A stretch of DNA of 9,444 bases from JBAZWE01 sp041660545 (GCA_041660545.1 JBAZWE010000075.1:1-9444), one strand, 5' to 3'. Shown: positions 1-6,922, numbered from the stretch's first letter. Notes: generated by a model not told the origin, from the sequence alone. Translations and numbers: made by a program.

Positions 1-25
1 ATTCAGGGGGATAGCCATTCTTGAA

Positions 26-2566
26 ATGGACATAACCGCAATATCCGGCCTGTCCCGGGAGGAAGCCGCCCGGCGAATAGAGCTTGAGGGTTACAACGAG
101 CTGCCAACGGGACGCCGCCGCGGTTTACTGAAGATCGCCCTCGAAGTCGTCCGCGAACCGATGTTCATGCTGCTGATAGCTGCGGGAACTCTCTACCTGC
201 TGCTGGGTGACCTGGAAGAAGCCCTGATGCTGCTGATGTTCGTTTTCGTCATCATGGGTATCACCTTCTACCAGGAGCGCAAGACCGAGCACGCGCTCGA
301 GGCGCTGCGCGATCTTTCCAGCCCTCGCGCCCAGGTGGTCCGCGACGGCGAGGTCAGACGCATCGCCGGTCGCGAAGTGGTGCGCGGTGACACGCTGGTT
401 ATCAACGAAGGCGACCGGGTGCCCGCCGACGCCGTGTTGTTTTCCTGCATCAACCTGTCCGTCGATGAATCGCTGCTGACCGGTGAGTCGATACCGGTCA
501 CGAAGTCGACCGGCAAGGGAGAGACCGAGATGGGCCGGCCGGGCGGCGAGGACCTGCCGTTTATCTTTTCGGGAACACTGATCACCCAGGGCCGTGGAAT
601 CGCCACCGTACTGACCATAGGCGGCAACACGGAGATGGGGCGAATCGGCAAAGCCCTGGAGGCGGTTGAGCCTGAAGAGACCCACCTGCAGGGAGAGACC
701 CGCCGCCTGGTGCGCAATCTGGCAATCATCGGCCTCTCGCTATGCATGATGGTGGCCGTGCTCTATGGTCTCATGCACGACCAGTGGCTGAATGGCTTCC
801 TCGCAGGCATCACGCTGGCCATGGCAACTCTGCCCGAGGAGTTCCCGGTCGTGCTGACCGTCTTTATGGCCCTGGGCGCCTGGAGGATCTCGCGCAACCA
901 GGTGCTTACACGCAGGACCCCCGCCATCGAGACCCTGGGCGCCGCGACTACTCTCTGCGTTGACAAGACCGGCACCCTGACCATGAACCAGATGTCGGTA
1001 GCCAGGCTTTTTGCCAACGGCGAGTTTCTTGACCTCAGGGGAAAACACGAAGCCGGACTTCAGATTCCCGACCAGTTCCACGAGCTTATCGAGTACGGCA
1101 TCCTTGCCAGCCAGAAGGACCCTTTCGACCCCATGGAAAAAGCTATCCGTTCTCTGGGAGAGCATGAGCTTGCCCGTACGGAACACCTGCATGACAACTG
1201 GAATCTTGTGCACACCTATCCGCTGTCAGAGTCCCTGCTTGCGCTGTCCCATGTCTGGCAGTCATCGATCAGGGAGGAGTTCGTGATCGCTGCAAAGGGA
1301 GCTCCCGAGGCTATCGCCGACCTCTGTCATTTTGATAAACAGCAGTTTTTTGAGTTGGAGACGAGCATCGCCGGAATGGCCGAGGAAGGCTTGCGGGTAC
1401 TCGGTGTAGCCCAGGTACTGCTCAAGCAGGCCGAGCTGCCGGAAGAGCAACATGATTTCGAGTTCGAGTTCATCGGACTGCTGGGTCTGTCCGACCCGTT
1501 GCGCCCCATGGTGCCAAAAGCCATCAAGGAATGCTATTCGGCCGGAGTGCGGGTGATCATGATCACTGGTGACTACCCCGGCACCGCCATGAATATCGCC
1601 CGGCAGATCGGACTAAACCGTGCCGATGCGGCGATCACCGGGCCGGAACTTGACCGGATGGACGACTCCGACCTTGCCAAGCGCATCGGCGGAGTAGACA
1701 TCTTCGCGCGTGTCGTGCCTGAACAGAAGCTTCGCCTGGTGCGCGCCCTTCAGGATAATGGTGAAGTAGTGGCCATGACCGGAGACGGCGTTAATGACTC
1801 GCCGGCACTGAAAGCAGCCGATATCGGCATCGCGATGGGCGGCCGCGGCACCGACGTCGCCCGTGAAGCCTCGGCGCTGGTGCTGCTCGATGACGACTTC
1901 TCTTCCATCGTGCGGGCCGTACGGCTCGGCCGGCGCATTTACGACAACATCCGCAAGGCCATGGCCTACATCTTCGCCGTGCACGTACCCATAGTCGGCC
2001 TTTCGTTTATCCCGGTACTGCTCGACTGGCCGCTGGTGCTGATGCCCGTCCATATCGTATTCCTCGAACTGATCATAGATCCGGCCTGCTCGGTGGTCTT
2101 CGAGGCCGAGCCGGAAGAAGCGGACGTGATGGACAGACCTCCCCGCGACCCTCATGAAGCGATGTTCTCACGCCGCACCCTGGCGCTGAGCATACTGCAG
2201 GGCCTGAGCGTGCTGGCGATCGTCATGGCGATCTACAGCTTCTCTAAATACAAGGACTGGAACGAGGGCACGATCCGCGCCAACGTGTTTGTGACGCTCA
2301 TCTGCGCAAATGTGGGGCTAATACTGACCAACCGGTCCTGGTCGCGTACACTCATCGCCACGCTGCGTTCTCGCAACCGCGCCCTCTGGTGGTTGCTGGC
2401 AAGCGTCTCCATCGTACTGGGCCTCGTGCTCTACATGCCCTTCCTGAAGGAGCTTTTCCTCTTCGAACGGCTGAGCCTGGTCGATCTGCTGGTCTGTATC
2501 GTGGCTGGTTTTGCAAGCATCTTCTGGTTCGAACTACTGAAGTATTTCAGGGGCAGGCTGGCATAA
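26..2566 (+). CDS. P-type cation-translocating ATPase (type II-like, PEEFP subgroup)
   Basis: An 846-residue P-type ATPase that should pump a cation across the cytoplasmic membrane using a phospho-aspartate intermediate. Visible in order: an N-terminal cytoplasmic segment (residues 8-35, SREEAARR...NELP), M1-M2 (about 45-82), the actuator-domain TGES motif (152-155), M3-M4 with PEEFP (270-274), the phosphorylation site DKTGTLT with Asp313, the nucleotide-binding KGAPE (Lys424), the hinge TGDGVNDSP (585-593), and six C-terminal membrane segments (M5-M10, about 646-838). M6 carries ELIIDPA, with an acidic residue where ion ligands sit in this superfamily. Length and motif order are those of an intact type II pump. 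The M4 signature has PEEFP where calcium pumps have PEGLP, so the ion cannot be named; Ca2+ or another divalent cation is only a guess. The frame is open to the left edge and no good ribosome binding site precedes ATG 26 (AGGGGG lies about 15 bases upstream), but the N-terminus matches family starts. The stop is TAA. Confidence 0.95.
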   Translation: MDITAISGLSREEAARRIELEGYNELPTGRRRGLLKIALEVVREPMFMLLIAAGTLYLLLGDLEEALMLLMFVFVIMGITFYQERKTEHALEALRDLSSPRAQVVRDGEVRRIAGREVVRGDTLVINEGDRVPADAVLFSCINLSVDESLLTGESIPVTKSTGKGETEMGRPGGEDLPFIFSGTLITQGRGIATVLTIGGNTEMGRIGKALEAVEPEETHLQGETRRLVRNLAIIGLSLCMMVAVLYGLMHDQWLNGFLAGITLAMATLPEEFPVVLTVFMALGAWRISRNQVLTRRTPAIETLGAATTLCVDKTGTLTMNQMSVARLFANGEFLDLRGKHEAGLQIPDQFHELIEYGILASQKDPFDPMEKAIRSLGEHELARTEHLHDNWNLVHTYPLSESLLALSHVWQSSIREEFVIAAKGAPEAIADLCHFDKQQFFELETSIAGMAEEGLRVLGVAQVLLKQAELPEEQHDFEFEFIGLLGLSDPLRPMVPKAIKECYSAGVRVIMITGDYPGTAMNIARQIGLNRADAAITGPELDRMDDSDLAKRIGGVDIFARVVPEQKLRLVRALQDNGEVVAMTGDGVNDSPALKAADIGIAMGGRGTDVAREASALVLLDDDFSSIVRAVRLGRRIYDNIRKAMAYIFAVHVPIVGLSFIPVLLDWPLVLMPVHIVFLELIIDPACSVVFEAEPEEADVMDRPPRDPHEAMFSRRTLALSILQGLSVLAIVMAIYSFSKYKDWNEGTIRANVFVTLICANVGLILTNRSWSRTLIATLRSRNRALWWLLASVSIVLGLVLYMPFLKELFLFERLSLVDLLVCIVAGFASIFWFELLKYFRGRLA

Positions 2567-2637
2567 GCGGTTCCTGAAGTGGACCCTCGTGGAGTTATTC
2601 CGGAAGCGCCGTCATATTCATCGTTGCCGTTTTATAC

Positions 2638-2657
2638 AAAACCCGAGAAAATCGGGG
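2638..2657 (-). terminator. Probable intrinsic terminator for the 2717-2938 gene, perhaps bidirectional
   Basis: A CCCGA stem (2642-2646), GAAAA loop and TCGGG stem (2652-2656) form a 5-bp GC-rich hairpin. Read on the minus strand it is followed directly by TTTT, about 60 bases after the stop of the cysteine-rich gene. On the plus strand the hairpin lies about 75 bases past the ATPase stop, but is followed by GCCCAAAA rather than a T run, so termination in that direction is less certain. The stem is short. Confidence 0.45.
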
Positions 2658-2716
2658 CCCAAAACCGGCAGTGCACCGATTTGAACCCCGTTTCAGATTC
2701 CAGCCTGCTTTGATTA

Positions 2717-2938
2717 TTACGCTTCGGCGCCGCTCTCACAGTAATACATGCCGGATAACATGTACTCGCTTTTGAGCGGGCATTCACCGCATATACAACC
2801 CTGCCTGGTGAACTCGCAATCGGATTTTTCGCGTGCGCAGAACATGCCCTGCATTTTTTCCTTCATGCACGCGTTGTGGGTCGGACAACCCCCGCAGATG
2901 CATTTCATCAGATTTTCCTGTGTATCGGGAACTTTCAA
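2717..2938 (-). CDS. Small cysteine-rich DUF2769-like protein (10 Cys)
   Basis: A 73-residue soluble protein with two CxCxxCP-type motifs (Cys13/15/18 and Cys48/50/53), plus Cys24, 34, 41 and 67, giving ten cysteines in all. The arrangement, including MFCAREKS in the middle and YYC near the end, matches my recollection of the DUF2769 family, whose function is unknown to me; a metal site or Fe-S cluster is a reasonable inference. The start is TTG at 2938, chosen because a near-perfect AAAGGAGG ribosome binding site lies 7 bases upstream, whereas the internal ATG at codon 11 has none. It is divergent from a paralogue at 3088-3324 and converges on the ATPase gene, so it is probably transcribed alone. 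The stop is TAA. Confidence 0.85.
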   Translation of the reverse strand: MKVPDTQENLMKCICGGCPTHNACMKEKMQGMFCAREKSDCEFTRQGCICGECPLKSEYMLSGMYYCESGAEA

Positions 2939-3056
2939 TACTGCCCCTCCTTTCGTTTGTCTACATTTTCATATATGGCCGGGCGACGGACCCCCTAAAC
3001 ATCCATGCAACTTGTTTGTCACATACGAGCAAGGGGTAAAGTCATTCATACCTGGC

Positions 3057-3070
3057 AATTAGACCTAATT
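3057..3070. promoter_or_regulatory. Hyphenated palindrome, possible operator
   Basis: AATTAG-AC-CTAATT is a perfect 6+6 inverted repeat with a 2-base spacer. It ends just before the ribosome binding site (3072-3079) of the plus-strand cysteine-rich gene and lies in the 149-bp region shared by the divergent pair. Its size and position fit a dimeric regulator site, but an AT-rich palindrome of this length can arise by chance. Confidence 0.25.
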
Positions 3071-3071
3071 A

Positions 3072-3079
3072 AAAAGGAG
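3072..3079 (+). promoter_or_regulatory. Ribosome binding site for the 3088-3324 gene
   Basis: AAAAGGAG ends 8 bases before ATG 3088, near-ideal spacing. It fixes the start of this small gene, which matters because the ORF is only 78 codons long. Confidence 0.8.
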
Positions 3080-3087
3080 ATTGTTAC

Positions 3088-3324
3088 ATGAAAGACGTCC
3101 ATGTAAGCCTGCACAACGTACGCAACTGCATCTGTGGCAAGTGTCCCAGCTTTCCAGGTAAATGGAAGGAAATGGAACACGCACAGATGCCGGGGCTGTT
3201 CTGCGCCGTCGGTAAATCGAAACTCGCGATCGAACAGAAAGGATGCAACTGTGGCGATTGCGAGGTGCTTAAAGAGCACGAACTGACTGGCGGATATTTC
3301 TGCGTTAACGGCAAACCTTCTTAG
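3088..3324 (+). CDS. Small cysteine-rich DUF2769-like protein (8 Cys)
   Basis: A 78-residue paralogue of the divergently transcribed 2717-2938 product. It has the same two motifs (Cys14/16/19 in CICGKCP and Cys53/55/58 in CNCGDC), the central LFCAVGKS (Cys39) and the late YFC (Cys72). It lacks the counterparts of Cys24 and Cys41 of its neighbour, so eight cysteines remain. Family assignment to DUF2769 rests on this pattern from memory; no function is assigned here, although the repeated CxCxxC units suggest metal or cluster binding. The ATG start has a strong AAAAGGAG site 8 bases upstream. No signal peptide or membrane segment is seen, so the protein is probably cytoplasmic. The stop is TAG, followed after about 35 bases by a 7-bp hairpin. 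Confidence 0.87.
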   Translation: MKDVHVSLHNVRNCICGKCPSFPGKWKEMEHAQMPGLFCAVGKSKLAIEQKGCNCGDCEVLKEHELTGGYFCVNGKPS

Positions 3325-3358
3325 GAAGACAGAAGGAAAGACTTTCCAGACTGGCGAT

Positions 3359-3378
3359 CACCCGGGATTCACCGGGTG
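3359..3378 (+). terminator. GC-rich hairpin downstream of the cysteine-rich gene
   Basis: CACCCGG (3359-3365), loop GATTCA and CCGGGTG (3372-3378) form a perfect 7-bp stem 34 bases past the stop. No T run follows (GATGTAAAG comes next), so this may be an mRNA-stabilising hairpin or a weak terminator rather than a classical intrinsic one. Confidence 0.35.
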
Positions 3379-3427
3379 GATGTAAAGCGTTGCTCGAATT
3401 TGGACGCTGTCCACACCTTGTAGCTCT

Positions 3428-3474
3428 GTCATCGATATGCCAATAAATAAATGGCTTGAACAAGCCATTTATTT
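3428..3474. repeat. Copy 1 of a dispersed palindromic repeat; may also terminate transcription
   Basis: This stretch aligns without gaps to 8146-8188: 33 of 43 bases match over 3428-3470, including GTCATCGATAT and CAAGCCATTT. It contains a perfect 14-bp inverted repeat, 3445-3458 against 3461-3474, with a 2-base centre (AA). It sits between two convergent genes (ending at 3324 and 3535), and its AT-rich arms with a GGCTTG core could act as a bidirectional terminator. The match to a distant site suggests an element of its own, or a remnant of duplicated sequence. Confidence 0.6.
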
Positions 3475-3534
3475 TGGTCAAAAATTTTTTCCCTTATAAC
3501 TCGTTATTCAATTATTTTTGATTTTACTGCCGTA

Positions 3535-4380
3535 TTATTTACCACCCTCATATGCCTCTTTTAATTTCTCAATATCAAACTTCTTCATTTTGAGAAACGC
3601 TTCGGTTACTCGCGCAATTTTCTGCTCGTCCTTGTCATTGAGCATCTCGTCCATGACATTTGGTACTATCTGCCATGAAAGGCCAAACTTGTCTTTCAGC
3701 CAACCGCATTGCTCTGCTTTTGGATCTGCGGAGAGTTTTTTCCAATAGTAGTCTATTTCTTCCTGGTCATCGCAGTGCACCATCAATGAAATAGCTTCAT
3801 TGAAGGCAAAGTCATGTTCACGAGCGCTGTCCATTGCCGCAAAACCCTGGCTTTCAAGTGTAAGATCGGCGTGCTTGACTGTTCCTTCCATATCAGGCTC
3901 TTCACCTTTGCCGTAGCGAAGGATATCGCCGACTTTTGCATTGCGGAACACCGATGCGTAAAAATTGATCGCCGCTTCCGCCTTGCCGCACACATCGCCG
4001 ACAAACATGAGTGTCGGGGTGATTCGCTGATTAACCTCAAGGTCCCCCATCAACATAACCTGCCACGAAAGTCCGTATTTGTCCTCGACCCATCCATATT
4101 TCTCGCTGAACGGATAGGCGCCAAGCTCCATAAGCGCTTTGCCTCCTGCTGAAAGTCTTTGCCATAGCGCGTCGACCTCTTCCCCGGTCTTGCAGGCGAC
4201 AAGAAACGATATAGATGGATTGAACTGAAATAGCGGTCCTGCGCTGATAAGCGTGAACTCCTGCCCAAAAAGTTCCATGGTTACCATTTTGACCGTGCCC
4301 GACGGTGTGTTGTGAAGTATGGATGTGTACTTTAGCCCTGCGTCACTGAAGGTGGATATATAAAACTCGGCCTCCCCCAT
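3535..4380 (-). CDS. VOC-family protein with two PhnB-like domains, N-terminally shortened
   Basis: A 281-residue protein of two tandem vicinal-oxygen-chelate (glyoxalase-fold) domains of the PhnB/3-demethylubiquinone-methyltransferase-like type. Domain 1 spans about 1-122 and ends GWVEDKYGLSWQVM; domain 2 spans about 125-245 and ends GWLKDKFGLSWQIVP. A C-terminal helix follows (LNDKDEQKIARVTEAFLKMKKFDIEKL). The enzymatic role of such proteins is usually unknown; many annotated names are misleading. This start begins inside the first beta strand (MGEAEFYISTF), so the usual opening (…KIT…L.FD) is missing. It is found just upstream in frame but is interrupted by TAG 4389-4387; see the separate entry for 4381-4455. 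If translated from ATG 4380, domain 1 would lack its first strand. A weak AGGA precedes this ATG. The gene is otherwise intact and ends in TAA. Function and activity are uncertain. Confidence 0.85.
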   Translation of the reverse strand: MGEAEFYISTFSDAGLKYTSILHNTPSGTVKMVTMELFGQEFTLISAGPLFQFNPSISFLVACKTGEEVDALWQRLSAGGKALMELGAYPFSEKYGWVEDKYGLSWQVMLMGDLEVNQRITPTLMFVGDVCGKAEAAINFYASVFRNAKVGDILRYGKGEEPDMEGTVKHADLTLESQGFAAMDSAREHDFAFNEAISLMVHCDDQEEIDYYWKKLSADPKAEQCGWLKDKFGLSWQIVPNVMDEMLNDKDEQKIARVTEAFLKMKKFDIEKLKEAYEGGK

Positions 4381-4455
4381 GGCTTCCTAGTCAAACAATA
4401 AATGAGTTGTGATTTTCTGTACGTGTGAGCCTTCTTTTACCACAATATATCTCCC
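4381..4455 (-). pseudogene. Interrupted original N-terminus of the VOC gene (in-frame amber codon)
   Basis: Upstream of ATG 4380 the same frame reads GTG 4443-4441, then VKEGSHVQKITTHLLFD, then TAG (4389-4387), then Glu-Ala and the annotated ATG. The QKITTHLLFD segment is what PhnB-like proteins have at their N-terminus. A GGGAG ribosome binding site (4451-4455) sits 7 bases before this GTG. So the ancestral gene probably began at GTG 4443, and codon 19 has become TAG, one base from AAG (Lys), CAG (Gln) or GAG (Glu). ATG 4380 lies only 6 bases after the stop, so reinitiation is possible. A sequencing error is the other simple explanation. Confidence 0.65.
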
Positions 4456-4646
4456 AAATCGTGATCTTGTTTTTCTATATTGTTAGAATTTACCCACAAG
4501 TATTCGCTTTTAACATTACCATTCACTTAAAAGTTAAATGCAAAGGTATCAGGGCTAAAGGAGCGAAAAGAACGACATCGTCGGAGTGTCAATCAGAACA
4601 TGTTTGTCCACCTTCCCGAAATTGAATTATTTGACTTGTCAGCATC
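4456..4646. other. AT-rich intergenic region between divergent genes
   Basis: About 190 bases, visibly AT-rich compared with the flanking genes, lie between the VOC gene start (-) and the hydrolase gene start (+). Promoters for both genes should be here, but I see no convincing -35/-10 pair, RNA structure or short gene. Confidence 0.4.
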
Positions 4647-4650
4647 ATGA

Positions 4651-4716
4651 AAAGGAGAAGTCGTGTCTAGACAAATTTTTTGTGGGCCTCTCTCTAAAGT
4701 TTCCCGGTTATGGTAA
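4651..4716 (+). other. Strong RBS with 17-codon leader frame overlapping the hydrolase start
   Basis: AAAGGAG (4651-4657) is well spaced (5 bases) for GTG 4663, which opens the frame MSRQIFCGPLSKVSRLW and ends at TAA 4714-4716. That stop overlaps ATG 4710 (ATGGTAA), the layout of termination-reinitiation coupling. ATG 4710 has no ribosome binding site of its own. Alternatively, ATG 4647 is in frame with the hydrolase and opens MKRRSRV, but is stopped by TAG 4668 and TAA 4695. If both were Leu codons (TTG, TTA), the stretch would read as a signal peptide. Either a leader peptide or a decayed export signal fits. Confidence 0.4.
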
Positions 4717-5957
4717 GCCCCGGCAGTGACGACGCCGGTAGTTCCTCAGCCATAGTTACAAACCAGGTGGTTCTGGAAAAGTGCGCCGGCCAAAGTTACC
4801 AGGAGGTCAGGCATATCGTGCTGCGCGGCACCAATCAGGAGATCGGCGGGGCGATCGCTCAGCTTTCCAATGACTATTACCAGGGTCAATGCCTCCCATT
4901 TGATTCGCTTGAAAACAAACAAAGCAGGAACAGTTACATCCGCGCGCATTTTCCGGCTTTGGCCGAGCGCCAAAAGGGTATCGCCGCCAGATACGGCTGG
5001 GGAGATAGCGATTTACATGACAGCAGCTCCCTTTGGTACGACATGCAGCCGGTCAACTGCTCCGCCGTTTTTTTTCCTAAAAGCGTCACGGCTGACGGCC
5101 ATTCGTTCCAGGCTCGCAACATGGAGTTCTACATAGTTGACATATATGAGTTCATGAACCCGGGAAGGAGTGGTAAGGGAAACCGGATGTTCTCCCGCAA
5201 TTTTGTCATGGAGACATACCCGCAGGATGGTGGGTATGCATCACTTGTTATCGGGACTTTTGATCTGCTGAACGGAGCCTATGACGGCCTTAACGAACAT
5301 GGCCTGAGCATCAGCGGGCTTGTCGATCAAAACCTGGCACAAAAAACCGTGCCCCTGAGCGATCTGGAAAAGCAGGAAGGGCTGAGCTACCTGCAGATGG
5401 TCAGGGCCTTACTCGAGGGGGCTCGCACGGTTGATGAGGCCAAACAGCTTGTCTCTGATCTTAAGGTGTACTTTCCGATGGACGGCATCCATTTTCTGAT
5501 TGGCGACCGTAACGGAGACTCCATGATCCTGGAGTTTTCCGAGGAAGACCTTTCCCCCCGGTTTATAAGCCCGGCTTCCCCCGGTCCGTCTATCATGACA
5601 AACCATCCGGTCAAAGAATATCCGACCATTGACACATTCCCGCCGATCGATAAGACGAAAGCGTACGATACCTTCTATCGCTATACGCGTCTGCACGATT
5701 ATCTCGAGGCTTCGGTGTTCCACAAGTACACGCCGGACGACGGACTCCATGCCATGAGTATGGTATACGGTTTCGTTAATGACGAGTCTGAGGGGACGGC
5801 AATGCCGTTGCCCCTGCGAACAGTCTGGTCGTTGGTGATGGACTTGGACGATCTAAGCATGAAGATCAAGTTTTATACCGCTGACGATGACACCTCTGCC
5901 ACGCCGATCCTTACGGACGCATATACCTTCAGCCTGCGGAAAATGGAAAAAGCATAG
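4710..5957 (+). CDS. C45/Ntn-type autoproteolytic acyltransferase or linear amide hydrolase
   Basis: A 415-residue protein resembling the Ntn-hydrolase group that includes C45 acyltransferases, penicillin acylase-like and choloylglycine hydrolase-like enzymes, which cleave linear amide bonds. Residues 1-116 look like a propeptide; its LRGTNQEIGGAIA (38-50) is typical of the family. Cys117 in VNCSAVFF is the likely nucleophile exposed by self-cleavage. Arg136-Asn137-Met-Glu139 sits where family members have an Arg-Asn...Asp substrate and catalytic cluster. GLNEHGLSISG (193-203), IGDRNGD...LEF (264-276) and TNH (297-299) follow in the usual order. The propeptide length is close to that of characterised C45 enzymes. 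Substrate unknown: acyl-homoserine lactones, bile salts or N-acyl amino acids cannot be told apart here. The N-terminus starts MVSPGSDDAGSSSA, like a sequence just after a signal peptide, and the export signal seems broken or missing upstream. The stop is TAG. Confidence 0.8.
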   Translation: MVSPGSDDAGSSSAIVTNQVVLEKCAGQSYQEVRHIVLRGTNQEIGGAIAQLSNDYYQGQCLPFDSLENKQSRNSYIRAHFPALAERQKGIAARYGWGDSDLHDSSSLWYDMQPVNCSAVFFPKSVTADGHSFQARNMEFYIVDIYEFMNPGRSGKGNRMFSRNFVMETYPQDGGYASLVIGTFDLLNGAYDGLNEHGLSISGLVDQNLAQKTVPLSDLEKQEGLSYLQMVRALLEGARTVDEAKQLVSDLKVYFPMDGIHFLIGDRNGDSMILEFSEEDLSPRFISPASPGPSIMTNHPVKEYPTIDTFPPIDKTKAYDTFYRYTRLHDYLEASVFHKYTPDDGLHAMSMVYGFVNDESEGTAMPLPLRTVWSLVMDLDDLSMKIKFYTADDDTSATPILTDAYTFSLRKMEKA

Positions 5958-6092
5958 CTTTACCTGTCATGGGGCATTATAAATTCGTCGTTCCCGTCCC
6001 TGAATCGAGCAATCGCATATTTGAAAGTAGGGTTCTTGTTTCCTTCAGAAGTGATCCCGAATTCTGATTTTTCTAACCACGGGAACTAAGCA

Positions 6093-6839
6093 ATGGATAT
6101 TTTCCGTTTTATCCCGGGTTACGAAACGTACATTTATGACACTGGCCGTGAACCGGCATTTATCATGATGCTTTCCTTCATCATTACCTTTGCTCTCACT
6201 CGTGGTTATACCCGCATTGCCCGTGTTAGAGGATGGGGTAGTGCATCATTCGGAGGCGTGCACACTCACCATCTGATTTTTGGCCTCGTCATAGCGTTTT
6301 CCGCGGGTGCATTGGAATTTGCATTTACACCAGACCCCGGAGGAATCTATTTTCTGCCGCTTGTGGTTTCATTTGGTTGTGGGATGGCGCTTGTTCTCGA
6401 TGAGTTCGCCCTGGCATTTCATCTTGAGGATGTTTACTGGGAAAAAGAGGGGCGCAAATCAATTGATGCAATCATTCTCGGCCTCGCGCTCGGTAGTCTA
6501 TTGTTATTGCAATTCACCCCCTTTGACACGAAATTTAATGAGGCTGGATGGACTATTGCCGCCACTGTGGCAATCAATTTGCCTGTTGTTATCATCTCGG
6601 CGCTCAAGGGCAAATTTTACTATGCGGTGTTTGGCGTGTTTATTCCGACGCTTGCATTGATCGGAGCCATTCGTCTGGCTAAACCTGATTCAGTATGGGC
6701 CAGGCGATTCTATAAGCCGGACGGAAAAAAGATAGGGCGTTCAAAACTACGGCATGAAAGATACGAACATAGGTGGCGGACTCGCAAGGAACGGGCTTGG
6801 GATTTTATTGGCGGAAAAACCGGACGTCCGCAGCAGTAA
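6093..6839 (+). CDS. Conserved polytopic membrane protein with HTHH, DE and EDVYW motifs
   Basis: A 248-residue integral membrane protein with about five or six hydrophobic segments (about 21-38, 58-79, 85-108, 125-143, 153-171 and 175-196) and a strongly basic cytosolic-type tail (205-248, ending FIGGKTGRPQQ). Conserved-looking polar residues lie at or near the membrane: His57-Thr-His-His60, Asp103-Glu104, and Glu112-Asp113-Val-Tyr-Trp followed by EGRKSIDA. This His/Asp/Glu set resembles metal-ligand clusters of membrane enzymes, but that is inference. I recall similar uncharacterised proteins from actinobacteria and know no function. The start is ATG 6093 with a modest GGGA ribosome binding site 9 bases upstream. 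It appears complete and stands alone on this strand. The stop is TAA. Confidence 0.85.
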   Translation: MDIFRFIPGYETYIYDTGREPAFIMMLSFIITFALTRGYTRIARVRGWGSASFGGVHTHHLIFGLVIAFSAGALEFAFTPDPGGIYFLPLVVSFGCGMALVLDEFALAFHLEDVYWEKEGRKSIDAIILGLALGSLLLLQFTPFDTKFNEAGWTIAATVAINLPVVIISALKGKFYYAVFGVFIPTLALIGAIRLAKPDSVWARRFYKPDGKKIGRSKLRHERYEHRWRTRKERAWDFIGGKTGRPQQ

Positions 6840-6868
6840 GAATCGAAGGTGTGGAGCTTCTGGTTCTC

Positions 6869-6922
6869 ATTTCCACCCACGTTTATGCCTCTAAGTAATG
6901 CGACGTATTGACACCTTTTCAC
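6869..6922 (-). pseudogene. 5' remnant of a DUF1697-family gene
   Basis: From GTG 6922 the minus strand reads VKRCQYVALLRGINVGGN. The segment YVALLRGINVGG is the hallmark start of DUF1697 proteins (normally about 170-180 residues). After this the similarity stops: the following residues (ENQKLHTFDSY...) do not fit, and the frame runs into the antisense of the membrane protein gene. No other frame continues the family. Only about 18 codons survive, so the rest was probably lost by deletion next to the membrane protein gene. The start has no clear ribosome binding site. Confidence 0.6.

Noticed and set aside
125..2155. Several long minus-strand open frames (up to 186 codons) opposite the ATPase gene
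   Set aside because: They are antisense shadows of a GC-rich gene: low-complexity, rich in Arg/Ser/His/Gly, no family features or ribosome binding sites, and the plus strand has all P-type ATPase motifs.
2748..3062. Plus-strand 104-codon open frame
   Set aside because: It is mostly antisense to the cysteine-rich gene at 2717-2938, which has a perfect ribosome binding site and a clear cysteine pattern.
4387..4389. Pyrrolysine or other programmed read-through at the VOC amber codon
   Set aside because: TAG ends at least three other genes in the window and no pyl gene is visible. The residue is not in a known Pyl-dependent enzyme. A mutation or read error is simpler.
6307..6660. Plus-strand 117-codon frame inside the membrane protein gene
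   Set aside because: It is an out-of-frame shadow; the main frame has coherent membrane segments and motifs throughout.
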